Shown piece by piece: positions 25,121-33,098 of a stretch of 64,000 nucleotides of DNA. The notes beneath the pieces were generated by a model. It was not told the origin of the DNA. It saw only the letters and a program-made list of their open reading frames with translations, and searched no databases. The position numbers and the translations under genes were made by a program. Source of the DNA: Prevotella sp. (GTDB lineage Bacteria > Bacteroidota > Bacteroidia > Bacteroidales > Bacteroidaceae); the NCBI GenBank assembly GCA_017561825.1, contig JAFZBK010000061.1:62001-126000 (forward strand). Reading direction: 5' to 3'. Numbering within the stretch: the first letter of the stretch is position 1; each line of letters begins with the position of its first letter.

Positions 25121-25537
25121 CTATTTCTTAATCTGTTCTCTCAAAATCGTTGAAGAGATACCATCAGTATGTGGGAGGAAAACCACATCAACCCCATATT
25201 TTGCAAGTTCGTCTTTTGTCTGCATCCATCTAGGATGACCATACCAATCATCTCCAATGAACACTACATCAAACTCATATTTTTTATATAATTCAACTTT
25301 ATCAAGTGTATCAACTAACACACACTCATCTACTGCTTTAATGTTTCGAACAATCTCTGAACGATCATGTTCTTTAATAACAGTTTCTTTATGCTTGTAC
25401 GTACGAACCAACTCGTCGGAATTCACTCCAACAAGGAGATGGTCACAAAGCTCTTTGGCTTTATTAATTAGGTTTAAATGTCCTATATGGAACATATCAT
25501 ATACACCCTGCGTGTAACCAATTCTATACTTTTTCAT
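25121..25537 (-). CDS. Glycerol-3-phosphate cytidylyltransferase-like protein (TagD-like)
   Basis: A compact 138-residue cytidylyltransferase, about the length of TagD. It has 'GYTQGVYDMFHIGHLNLI' with the HxGH motif and, near the C-terminus, 'GISSTILREQI', matching the ISTT-type loop. The expected reaction is CTP plus glycerol-3-phosphate to CDP-glycerol. Paired with the TagB/F-like gene just downstream. Close relatives act on ethanolamine-phosphate or other polyol phosphates, so the exact alcohol is not certain. Confidence 0.87.
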   Translation of the reverse strand: MKKYRIGYTQGVYDMFHIGHLNLINKAKELCDHLLVGVNSDELVRTYKHKETVIKEHDRSEIVRNIKAVDECVLVDTLDKVELYKKYEFDVVFIGDDWYGHPRWMQTKDELAKYGVDVVFLPHTDGISSTILREQIKK

Positions 25538-25608
25538 ATATTCTTTTCGTTCATCTCTTAATTATCTCTTACTACATTTTTATCACTTCCCCTATACAAC
25601 AACTCACT

Positions 25609-26583
25609 TTATTGCTGCAAATAATCTATCAAATGAACTGGGGAAAACTCTCCATTGTAACCATAATCAACTACTTCTTCACACATCATCCAATCTGTGT
25701 CTATTTCATCTGGGGTATGAAATACTTTCATCCACTTGGGATTATAGAAAGGAAAATTAATAATATTCTCATTATTTGAGATTAGTTTTCTATTCATACA
25801 CACTGCTTCGAAATAACGTAAGGTGGCACCGCTCTGATATTCTTGGGTAATCTCAATAATACACTTGGACTTATTTACATTCGAGAGAATTTCATCATAA
25901 GGTCTCCATCCATGATAGTAATGGACACCAACCAACGATCCTGTTGAACAAGTTTTTGGCAACATAATATCAAAGAGACACTTAACGCCTAAATTTGTCA
26001 AGTAATTATACGTCTCATTGATTAAATCATTACGCCCGCCTTTTAAACCACCTACAAAATATGCATCATTTTCGACTGAACAATCATTAAGAATACCATG
26101 TGAGGAATAATAATTAAAGGCCAGATAGGTATATCCATAATCTCTTGCATCTATTGGGTCAAAAGTAAATATGTTATCCCATTTGAATAATCCTATGAGA
26201 GGACGCACCTTATTAAGAATTGGAGATCCTGCTCTTAACGAATTGATTAAATATAGCGATACTTTCAAACTAGGATTAATCCTCTTACACTTCTTCAATT
26301 CCGAAAGACTCACTACATTCAATGCTCCATCAACCAGAACCAGATGATCTACAGACTCTATTATTTTGTAAAGATCATGATAATTATACCATGTATTATG
26401 AAAAGGAAGATGGACGAAATGATTATGGACTCGAATAAAAATACTACCAAACAACCTCAAAAACTTACTTATATTTCTTCTGTCCGTACATCGAAGAAGA
26501 ACTCGGTTATCAAAAGATAAATCTTTCCAAAGACCTAGATGTTTGTTACTTCGAGGATATATTAATAATATCTTTGCTGTCAT
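25609..26583 (-). CDS. Putative GT-B-like glycosyltransferase
   Basis: A 324-residue protein I do not recognise by family. The C-terminal part 'KCIIEITQEYQSGATLRYFE' followed by 'NRKLISNN' resembles the acceptor-proximal part of GT-B transferases of the CgeB-like kind, where an E-x7-E-like pattern binds the nucleotide sugar. The N-terminus 'AKILLIYPRSNKHLG' fits a Rossmann-like domain. Low-GC, like its neighbours from about 22 to 28 kb. It probably adds a sugar to the repeat unit. Confidence 0.6.
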   Translation of the reverse strand: MTAKILLIYPRSNKHLGLWKDLSFDNRVLLRCTDRRNISKFLRLFGSIFIRVHNHFVHLPFHNTWYNYHDLYKIIESVDHLVLVDGALNVVSLSELKKCKRINPSLKVSLYLINSLRAGSPILNKVRPLIGLFKWDNIFTFDPIDARDYGYTYLAFNYYSSHGILNDCSVENDAYFVGGLKGGRNDLINETYNYLTNLGVKCLFDIMLPKTCSTGSLVGVHYYHGWRPYDEILSNVNKSKCIIEITQEYQSGATLRYFEAVCMNRKLISNNENIINFPFYNPKWMKVFHTPDEIDTDWMMCEEVVDYGYNGEFSPVHLIDYLQQ

Positions 26584-26598
26584 ATCTTATGCTTTCTA

Positions 26599-28128
26599 TT
26601 ATTTCATGGAAGACCACATTGTTTTTACCGTATGAATAACAGAATTTCTCTCTTGGTTATTACAACCGAAGAAATATACAGACAATGTAGTAGAGAAAAA
26701 ACAAATCATCATTGCCATAAACAACCCAAATATACTTTGAGGCAATAGTCTACTAATCAAAATGGCAAATAATAATGCTATGACAGTTACTAATACCACC
26801 CTTATTAATACCTGTCGAAAAAAAACCTTTGTATAGAACTGCATTATTCGGCTTAACATATACATGCTCAAGAATAAAACAATTATTGCCAACACTATAG
26901 CAACCACCAGAACTACTGAAACTTGACATCCATATTTAAGACAGCAATAACTAATGGGAAGATTTAGCAACTGAACACCACTAACAACAAGTTGATAATC
27001 GCGTATTTTACCAGTTGCTGCCTGAGCGATGGAAATTGGACGATACAGAATTGTTATCATCGTAAATACTAGTGTCAATTGAACAAAGATAACGCATTGA
27101 TCTGGTACAACCTTAAGCCATAAATGTAACAAAGCATCTGTATTGAAAAGGATTGGAAGGGATAACATCAAAAACAAAAAATAAGAAAACTTGGAACTCA
27201 TTATAATAAGCTCATTTACGTATTTAATATTACCTGCAGCATATGATTGAACCATCTGTGGTCTAACAGCAACCATAAAGTTGTTAATAAAACCATCAAC
27301 AGCATGGAGAACTTGATTAGCTATTGCTCTTGCTGCATTGATTGCAGGGCCGAAGAAAAGGTTAATCAAAACATTGATACCTTGATTACGTAAAACCTCT
27401 GCAGTCGATCCAATATAACCCCATCCAGCATAACTTAACAGCTCCTTGAGAAAGTTTTTGTCGTATATAAACTTATACTTACATTCCTCAAAGTGCTTTA
27501 AGCAATATCGTCGATACATTTCACGAATCACTATTTGTAACAAACATAATAAGATGGCATAGAATATTAGTCTGTCAATAGGAGAAATAAAAATAAGATA
27601 CGAAATAGCTAGTTTTGCTATACCTTCAACAATAGACACATATGCAAAAACTTTCATTTTTTCATGAGCAATGATAGCAGCATTGTACGGTACAGCAAAA
27701 AGATTGTAACAGAAAGTGAGAACTGATAGTTGAAAACACCAATTGGCAGCATACAGTCTCTCTTGGGGTATCACCATTTTGTGATTAAGGAACCAAACTC
27801 CAACGACTTCTGCAAGAATTGCTACGATAAAAGCAAGGAAAACTTGAATGGTTACAATTGATGAAAAAGTGGTTCTTACTCTTTCCTCATCTCTTGTCCC
27901 CATGGCAAAATTGAGAAATCTACTTTCCGCACCAGAAAGCGAACGACTCACGATGGCGAACAATGCCACAAATCCTCCAACGACATTGTAAATACCATAA
28001 TCCTCAACTCCCAAAGCATCTAATATCACTCGGGATGTATAAAGGGTTATAACCATCAAAACTAACATCCGTACATAAAGCACGAGTGTATTCTTTGCAA
28101 TTCGTTTATTTGTGGAAGTATTATCCAT
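26599..28128 (-). CDS. Wzx-type polysaccharide flippase
   Basis: An inner-membrane protein of 509 residues and about 12-14 hydrophobic segments, of the MATE/MVF-like polysaccharide transporter family that moves lipid-linked repeat units across the membrane. The N-terminus 'RIAKNTLVLYVRMLVLMVI' and the segment 'VVGGFVALFAIVSRSLSGAESRFLNFAMG' area (read in parts) are typical of Bacteroidales Wzx. Its ATG overlaps the stop of the rfbC stub by one base (TAATG), so the stub is translated into it. Confidence 0.9.
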   Translation of the reverse strand: MDNTSTNKRIAKNTLVLYVRMLVLMVITLYTSRVILDALGVEDYGIYNVVGGFVALFAIVSRSLSGAESRFLNFAMGTRDEERVRTTFSSIVTIQVFLAFIVAILAEVVGVWFLNHKMVIPQERLYAANWCFQLSVLTFCYNLFAVPYNAAIIAHEKMKVFAYVSIVEGIAKLAISYLIFISPIDRLIFYAILLCLLQIVIREMYRRYCLKHFEECKYKFIYDKNFLKELLSYAGWGYIGSTAEVLRNQGINVLINLFFGPAINAARAIANQVLHAVDGFINNFMVAVRPQMVQSYAAGNIKYVNELIIMSSKFSYFLFLMLSLPILFNTDALLHLWLKVVPDQCVIFVQLTLVFTMITILYRPISIAQAATGKIRDYQLVVSGVQLLNLPISYCCLKYGCQVSVVLVVAIVLAIIVLFLSMYMLSRIMQFYTKVFFRQVLIRVVLVTVIALLFAILISRLLPQSIFGLFMAMMICFFSTTLSVYFFGCNNQERNSVIHTVKTMWSSMK

Positions 28129-28289
28129 TAAATGACAAAAGGACTTTTACTATTCTTAAGAAGAACATGACATCCATCTTTCTCAGAGAGAATCACTGTA
28201 TTCATCGGCAATTTCCAATCAATCTTCAAATCAGGATCTTCCCATGCGATAGCTCCTTCAGATTCTGGATGATAAAACTTTACGTTCAT
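28128..28289 (-). pseudogene. C-terminal stub of an RfbC-like 3,5-epimerase (53 codons)
   Basis: A 53-residue frame begins ATG at 28289, three bases after the rfbB stop, and ends TAA at 28128-28130. It reads 'KFYHPESEGAIAWEDP', 'KIDWKLP', 'TVILSEKD'. This lines up with the end of the full RfbC at 31338-31907 ('EFYHPEADGGISILDD', 'GIDWRIP', 'ALLSEKD'). The catalytic N-terminal two thirds are absent. It could be a recombination scar from an exchanged rfbC, or a kept small protein, since its start and stop are intact and it is coupled to wzx. Confidence 0.75.
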
Positions 28290-28292
28290 CGT

Positions 28293-29429
28293 CTATCTAT
28301 TTGCATACATATTTTTGTAGTATTTCTGATAATCACCTGATGTGACATTGTCGAGCCACTCTTGGTTGTCGAGATACCAGCGTACGGTCTTCTCGATACC
28401 TTCCTCGAATTGCAGACTTGGTTCCCAACCTAGCTCACGTTGCAGTTTAGATGAGTCGATGGCGTAGCGAAGATCATGTCCTGCACGGTCGGTAACGAAG
28501 GTGATGAGATCCATGTCTTCGCCTTCAGTACGACCCAGCAGACGGTCAACGGTCTTGATGACGACCTTGATGATATCGATGTTTTTCCACTCGTTGAAAC
28601 CTCCGATGTTGTAAGTCTCGGCAATCTTTCCCTCATGGAAAATCAAGTCGATGGCACGAGCATGGTCTTCTACAAACAACCAATCGCGTACATTTTCACC
28701 CTTACCATAGACAGGCAATGGCTTGCGGTGGCGGATATTATTAATAAAGAGAGGTATCAGTTTCTCGGGGAACTGATAAGGACCGTAGTTGTTCGAACAG
28801 TTTGTTACCACTACAGGCATTCCGTAGGTGTCATGGTAGGCACGTACGAAGTGGTCGCTTGAAGCCTTGGCGGCAGAATAGGGTGAGTGAGGATTATACT
28901 TCGTTGTCTCTACGAAGAACTTGTCACCATAGGCGAGATGATGCTCAGCACTGCTGGCCGTTGTCGTGAATGGTGGTTCGATACCCTCGGGATGCGACAG
29001 TTCCAATGCACCATATACCTCATCGGTAGAGATATGGTAGAAACGCTTGCCTTCATATTTCTCGGGCAACGACTCCCAATAGAGCTTGGCAGCCTGTAAG
29101 AGCGACAAGGTACCCATCACATTGGTCTTGGCAAATGTAAATGGATCTTTGATGGAACGATCCACATGACTCTCTGCTGCCAGATGGATAATACCGTCCA
29201 CCTTCTTGTCCTGCATGAGCTGGTAGAATGCGTCGAAGTCGCAGATATCCATCTTCACGAACTCATAGTTCGGTTTGTCCTCAATATCCTTCAGATTGGC
29301 AAGGTTTCCTGCATACGTCAGCTTGTCGAGATTGATGATGTGATACTCGGGGTAATTGTTCACAAACAGGCGAACCACATGACTTCCAATAAAGCCGGCG
29401 CCACCGGTAATAACTATATTTCTTTTCAT
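28293..29429 (-). CDS. rfbB: dTDP-glucose 4,6-dehydratase
   Basis: An extended SDR enzyme of 378 residues that converts dTDP-glucose to dTDP-4-keto-6-deoxyglucose, the second step to dTDP-rhamnose. It has the NAD motif 'ITGGAGFIGSHVV', 'HLAAESHVDRSI', 'STDEVYGAL' and the active-site 'YSAAKASSDH' with Tyr and Lys. It is the last of the rfbC-A-D-B set, 7 bases after rfbD. Confidence 0.95.
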   Translation of the reverse strand: MKRNIVITGGAGFIGSHVVRLFVNNYPEYHIINLDKLTYAGNLANLKDIEDKPNYEFVKMDICDFDAFYQLMQDKKVDGIIHLAAESHVDRSIKDPFTFAKTNVMGTLSLLQAAKLYWESLPEKYEGKRFYHISTDEVYGALELSHPEGIEPPFTTTASSAEHHLAYGDKFFVETTKYNPHSPYSAAKASSDHFVRAYHDTYGMPVVVTNCSNNYGPYQFPEKLIPLFINNIRHRKPLPVYGKGENVRDWLFVEDHARAIDLIFHEGKIAETYNIGGFNEWKNIDIIKVVIKTVDRLLGRTEGEDMDLITFVTDRAGHDLRYAIDSSKLQRELGWEPSLQFEEGIEKTVRWYLDNQEWLDNVTSGDYQKYYKNMYANR

Positions 29430-29436
29430 AATATTG

Positions 29437-30399
29437 CTATTTTAAGGAATTGATACATGTCATTAGTGAATCCGTCCAAAATGGAACTGTGACACCAAAG
29501 GTTTCTTTAAACTTAGTTTTATCCAACACAGAATAAGCAGGACGCTTTACTATACTAGGGTATTGATCGCTATGGCAAGGTTGAACATCACATCCTTTAT
29601 TCCCACTACACTCGGCAATCATTTTTGTGAAGTCATACCAACTACACACACCTTCGTTTGAGAAGTGATAAATCCCACTCTTCGAGTAATCATGAAATGG
29701 TAAGCTGGAATTGAGAGTTTCCTCCTTATAGTCTCCAATTGTCATAACGATGGCACATGCTAAGTCATAAGCATAGGTAGGAGTCCCAACTTGGTCAAAG
29801 ACCACTTTTAACTGCAACTTTGTACTTGTGAGATTAAGCATAGTCTTTACAAAGTTCTTTCCAAACTCACTATAAAGCCAGGCTGTACGGAAAATTAACT
29901 GATTTACACCCGTCTTTTGGATGTTTTGTTCACCATGTAATTTTGTCAAACCATATACACCTGTAGGAGAACCCTTCTGATCTTCCTTGCAAGGGGTGTT
30001 ATATAGGGCTCCACCAAAAACATAGTCGGTACTAATGTGAATAAGCAAACCACCGACTTCTTTCATGGCTATGGCCAAATTCTCAGGTGCCTTAGCGTTA
30101 AGTAATTCACAGAATTCTTGGTCAGTTTCAGCTTTATCCACATCTGTATAGGCTGCACAGTTGACAATGACCTTGACATCATTCTTTTTAACCATTGAAC
30201 GGATAGCAACAAGATCAGTGATGTCAAGTATTGTAGTGGAACAATCCACATCGTTACCAACCAACTTATGCAGCATCTCTATTGATTTAGGATGCTCATC
30301 ACAGACATCGGTGAATATATATTTATCTTTGGATCCTTTGGTAACAATGCGCATCTCATTACCAAGTTGGCCATTTGCACCAGTGACAAGTATAATCAT
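29437..30399 (-). CDS. rfbD: dTDP-4-dehydrorhamnose reductase
   Basis: A 320-residue extended SDR performing the final NADPH-dependent reduction to dTDP-L-rhamnose. N-terminal '[14 protein letters not shown]', then '[12 protein letters not shown]', 'STDYVFGG' and '[10 protein letters not shown]' with Tyr-x3-Lys. Slightly longer than the E. coli enzyme because of an insertion near residues 40-60. It overlaps the end of rfbA by 4 bases. Confidence 0.93.
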   Translation of the reverse strand: MIILVTGANGQLGNEMRIVTKGSKDKYIFTDVCDEHPKSIEMLHKLVGNDVDCSTTILDITDLVAIRSMVKKNDVKVIVNCAAYTDVDKAETDQEFCELLNAKAPENLAIAMKEVGGLLIHISTDYVFGGALYNTPCKEDQKGSPTGVYGLTKLHGEQNIQKTGVNQLIFRTAWLYSEFGKNFVKTMLNLTSTKLQLKVVFDQVGTPTYAYDLACAIVMTIGDYKEETLNSSLPFHDYSKSGIYHFSNEGVCSWYDFTKMIAECSGNKGCDVQPCHSDQYPSIVKRPAYSVLDKTKFKETFGVTVPFWTDSLMTCINSLK

Positions 30400-31301
30400 A
30401 ACATATTAAGACTACTTGTACGTTTGATTTCATCAATAACCCGTAAGAGATACTGCCCATATTGATTCTTCAGCATTGGCTGGGCTATCTCACGCATACG
30501 CTCCTCTGATATCCAACCATTGCGATAGGCAATACCCTCCAGACAAGCAATTTTCAAACCCTGGCGTTTCTCTATAACCTCGACGAATGTTGAAGCCTCA
30601 CTCAAGCTGTCATGAGTCCCCGTATCAAGCCATGCAAAACCTCTTCCAAATGTCTGAACTTTTAATTCTCCATCTTTCAGAAACTCTTGGTTGACAGTTG
30701 TTATTTCCAATTCACCTCGAGCGGATGGTTTGATGTTTTTGGCCACGTTTACAACCTTGTTGGGATAGAAGTAGAGTCCAACTACCGCATAATTGCTCTT
30801 CGGATGTTCAGGTTTTTCTTCAATGGAAAGACAATTCCCATCACTATCAAATTCTGCCACTCCATATCGTTCTGGGTCACTTACCCAATAACCAAAGACT
30901 GTTGCTTTAGCATTTGCCTCAGCATCAACGACTGCCTGCTTGAGCATTTTTGTTAAGCCTGAGCCATAAAAGATGTTATCTCCAAGCACCAAGCAAGCAC
31001 ATTCATCACCGATGAACTTATCACCAATAATGAAAGCCTGTGCCAAACCGTCTGGACTAGGCTGCTCCGCATACTCAAAGTGTACACCATAATCAGAACC
31101 ATCGCCTAATAGGCGCTTAAACCCAGGAAGGTCAAAAGGTGTAGAGATAATCAGAATGTCTCTGATGCCAGCCAACATCAGAGCACTGATAGGGTAATAC
31201 ACCATTGGTTTATCATAAATGGGAAGCAACTGCTTGCTAACACCCTTTGTGATAGGGTAAAGACGAGTGCCTGAACCACCTGCTAATACTATCCCCTTCA
31301 T
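30396..31301 (-). CDS. rfbA: Glucose-1-phosphate thymidylyltransferase
   Basis: A 301-residue nucleotidyltransferase that makes dTDP-glucose from dTTP and glucose-1-phosphate. It shows the signature '[18 protein letters not shown]', '[15 protein letters not shown]', and '[10 protein letters not shown]' with the metal-binding Asp. Length and motifs are standard. Upstream, between it and rfbC, lies an array of four 7-base units. Confidence 0.95.
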   Translation of the reverse strand: MKGIVLAGGSGTRLYPITKGVSKQLLPIYDKPMVYYPISALMLAGIRDILIISTPFDLPGFKRLLGDGSDYGVHFEYAEQPSPDGLAQAFIIGDKFIGDECACLVLGDNIFYGSGLTKMLKQAVVDAEANAKATVFGYWVSDPERYGVAEFDSDGNCLSIEEKPEHPKSNYAVVGLYFYPNKVVNVAKNIKPSARGELEITTVNQEFLKDGELKVQTFGRGFAWLDTGTHDSLSEASTFVEVIEKRQGLKIACLEGIAYRNGWISEERMREIAQPMLKNQYGQYLLRVIDEIKRTSSLNML

Positions 31302-31304
31302 ATA

Positions 31305-31332
31305 AATTGAAAGTTGAAAATTGACAATTGAA
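31305..31332. repeat. Heptamer array between rfbA and rfbC
   Basis: Four 7-base units, AATTGAA, AGTTGAA, AATTGAC and AATTGAA, fill the gap between the two genes. The same unit occurs inside fcl and at the end of queC. Confidence 0.8.
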
Positions 31333-31337
31333 AAAAA

Positions 31338-31907
31338 TCAGTATAGGCTGACATTAATGTCGAAAGGAGAGTCAAAGTCCTTTAAGAGAGAATGCTTGGT
31401 GTCCTTCTCAGAAAGCAACGCCTTTTCCACTGGGATACGCCAATCTATTCCTAGAGAGTCATCTAAAATGCTGATGCCTCCATCAGCCTCTGGATGATAG
31501 AATTCATCACATTTATACTGAAATACAGCTATTTCTGAAAGGACGGCGAAACCATGTGCAAAACCCTTCGGAATAAAGAACTGACGATGGTTGTCTTCTG
31601 TCAGTTCAACTGCAACATGTTGTCCGTAAGTCGGACTACCTTTGCGAATATCTACCGCCACGTCCAATACAGCGCCTTTCACGCAACGAACTAGCTTACT
31701 CTGAGCAAATGGTGGACGCTGAAAATGGAGGCCTCGCATCACACCATAAGAGGATTTACTCTCGTTATCCTGAACAAAGTGTATTGGCCCTACCTTTTCA
31801 TCGAATTCTCTTTGAGAGAAGGATTCAAAAAAGTAGCCTCTACTGTCTTCAAATATACGTGGTTCTATGATTACCACACCATCAGTTGATGTTTTTATTA
31901 CTTCCAT
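31338..31907 (-). CDS. rfbC: dTDP-4-dehydrorhamnose 3,5-epimerase
   Basis: A cupin-fold epimerase of 189 residues acting between RfbB and RfbD. It has 'EPRIFEDSRGYFFESF', 'VRCVKGAVLDVAVDIRKGS' and 'FIPKGFAHGF', with the active-site His and Tyr regions preserved. It is the first gene of the rhamnose set, about 70 bases after the wzz stop. A shortened second copy of its C-terminus sits at 28128-28289. Confidence 0.95.
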   Translation of the reverse strand: MEVIKTSTDGVVIIEPRIFEDSRGYFFESFSQREFDEKVGPIHFVQDNESKSSYGVMRGLHFQRPPFAQSKLVRCVKGAVLDVAVDIRKGSPTYGQHVAVELTEDNHRQFFIPKGFAHGFAVLSEIAVFQYKCDEFYHPEADGGISILDDSLGIDWRIPVEKALLSEKDTKHSLLKDFDSPFDINVSLY

Positions 31908-31980
31908 ATTAAGCTATAAAATGAAAACTCTCACACAGAAACTATCAGGATAGATCAGTGGTTCCTTGGTCTTTTGTACT

Positions 31981-33057
31981 CTATAGACCGAGGAGGGGTT
32001 TGAGATCTCCCTCTTTGTGGAAAGCCCATACAGTAGTGCAAATGAAGGCTAAAAACAGGAAAATCAGGACTCTTTTGGCACGTGCTGGCCCAGCCTTTTT
32101 CACTGGTACCGTAGCACGCTGAATCGTAGTAAAGGCTGGAGTATCCTCTTGTACCTTAGCCTCAGCTGCCTGCAGCTGCGTGGCAACTTGTGTATAGGCA
32201 TTGTATCTCAGCTGCATCTCGTTTTCCAGATCAGCTCGTTTGCCGCGTACACTCTCCAAAATAATGTCTTGGTTGGCATCTGCAAAGGCAGCATAGTCAC
32301 GCCGTGCCTTTTCGTAGCGTGCTTTGGTTTCTGCGAATAGTTTTCTGTTGAAATCGAGATCCACACGTGCTTTGCGCGTACGATAGTCGGTAATGAAGCG
32401 TTGAAGACGTGTCTTCACAGAATCAGCCATAGTCGCAGCGATGAGGGGGTCCTGATCATAGACATCAATAGTAATAACAAGCGTTTTTGCATCGACATCG
32501 CAAGACACTTTCTTTTCAATAATATCAGCAATATTTTTTTGCTGTTTCGTCAGTTGGAACGGATCCAGACGGGTATTGTCCACTGAATCGGGCGTAGCAA
32601 TCAAACTGACCAAAAAACTCAAGGTTCCACTAATTGCCTCACTCCACCAAGGATATTTCTGCTCATTTAACAGATAATCATAATAGGTCATCATTCGGGT
32701 GGAATCCTGCTTATGAACAGGAATACGGAAAAGGCTGGTTTTAAAGTCTGTAGAGTTTACCATTTCTGGATAAAGCGTAGGGAACAACGCTTCACCGCTT
32801 GATGTATTCGTACCTATTCGCATGCCAAAACTATTGGCTAAAGAGAGCAAGGAGTTTGAACTACCAGCCCTTGATAATTCTGGTGCCAACATCACTTCAC
32901 ACTTATAATAATTTGGAATGCTCAACATCAAGATACATGACACCACGAAAGTGATTCCAAGCACTGTATAAAAACGTTTCTTATGCTTCATAATATCTTT
33001 GATGAGCTTACTAAAATCTAAAGATTGCTCCTGATTTGTCTGAATTTTATTGTCCAT
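31981..33057 (-). CDS. Wzz-type chain-length determinant
   Basis: An inner-membrane protein of 358 residues. It begins with a cytoplasmic stretch and 'LDFSKLIKDIMKHKKRFY', then a first transmembrane segment near residues 32-52. A long periplasmic part is rich in predicted helices (residues 210-300), followed by the proline-containing 'VPVKKAGPARAKRVLIFLFL' and the second membrane segment. No tyrosine-kinase domain is attached, so phosphorylation control, if any, needs a separate protein not present here. Confidence 0.87.
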   Translation of the reverse strand: MDNKIQTNQEQSLDFSKLIKDIMKHKKRFYTVLGITFVVSCILMLSIPNYYKCEVMLAPELSRAGSSNSLLSLANSFGMRIGTNTSSGEALFPTLYPEMVNSTDFKTSLFRIPVHKQDSTRMMTYYDYLLNEQKYPWWSEAISGTLSFLVSLIATPDSVDNTRLDPFQLTKQQKNIADIIEKKVSCDVDAKTLVITIDVYDQDPLIAATMADSVKTRLQRFITDYRTRKARVDLDFNRKLFAETKARYEKARRDYAAFADANQDIILESVRGKRADLENEMQLRYNAYTQVATQLQAAEAKVQEDTPAFTTIQRATVPVKKAGPARAKRVLIFLFLAFICTTVWAFHKEGDLKPLLGL

Positions 33058-33098
33058 GATTATCGATAATAGGAGTTGAAGAATTAACTACGTTGACA

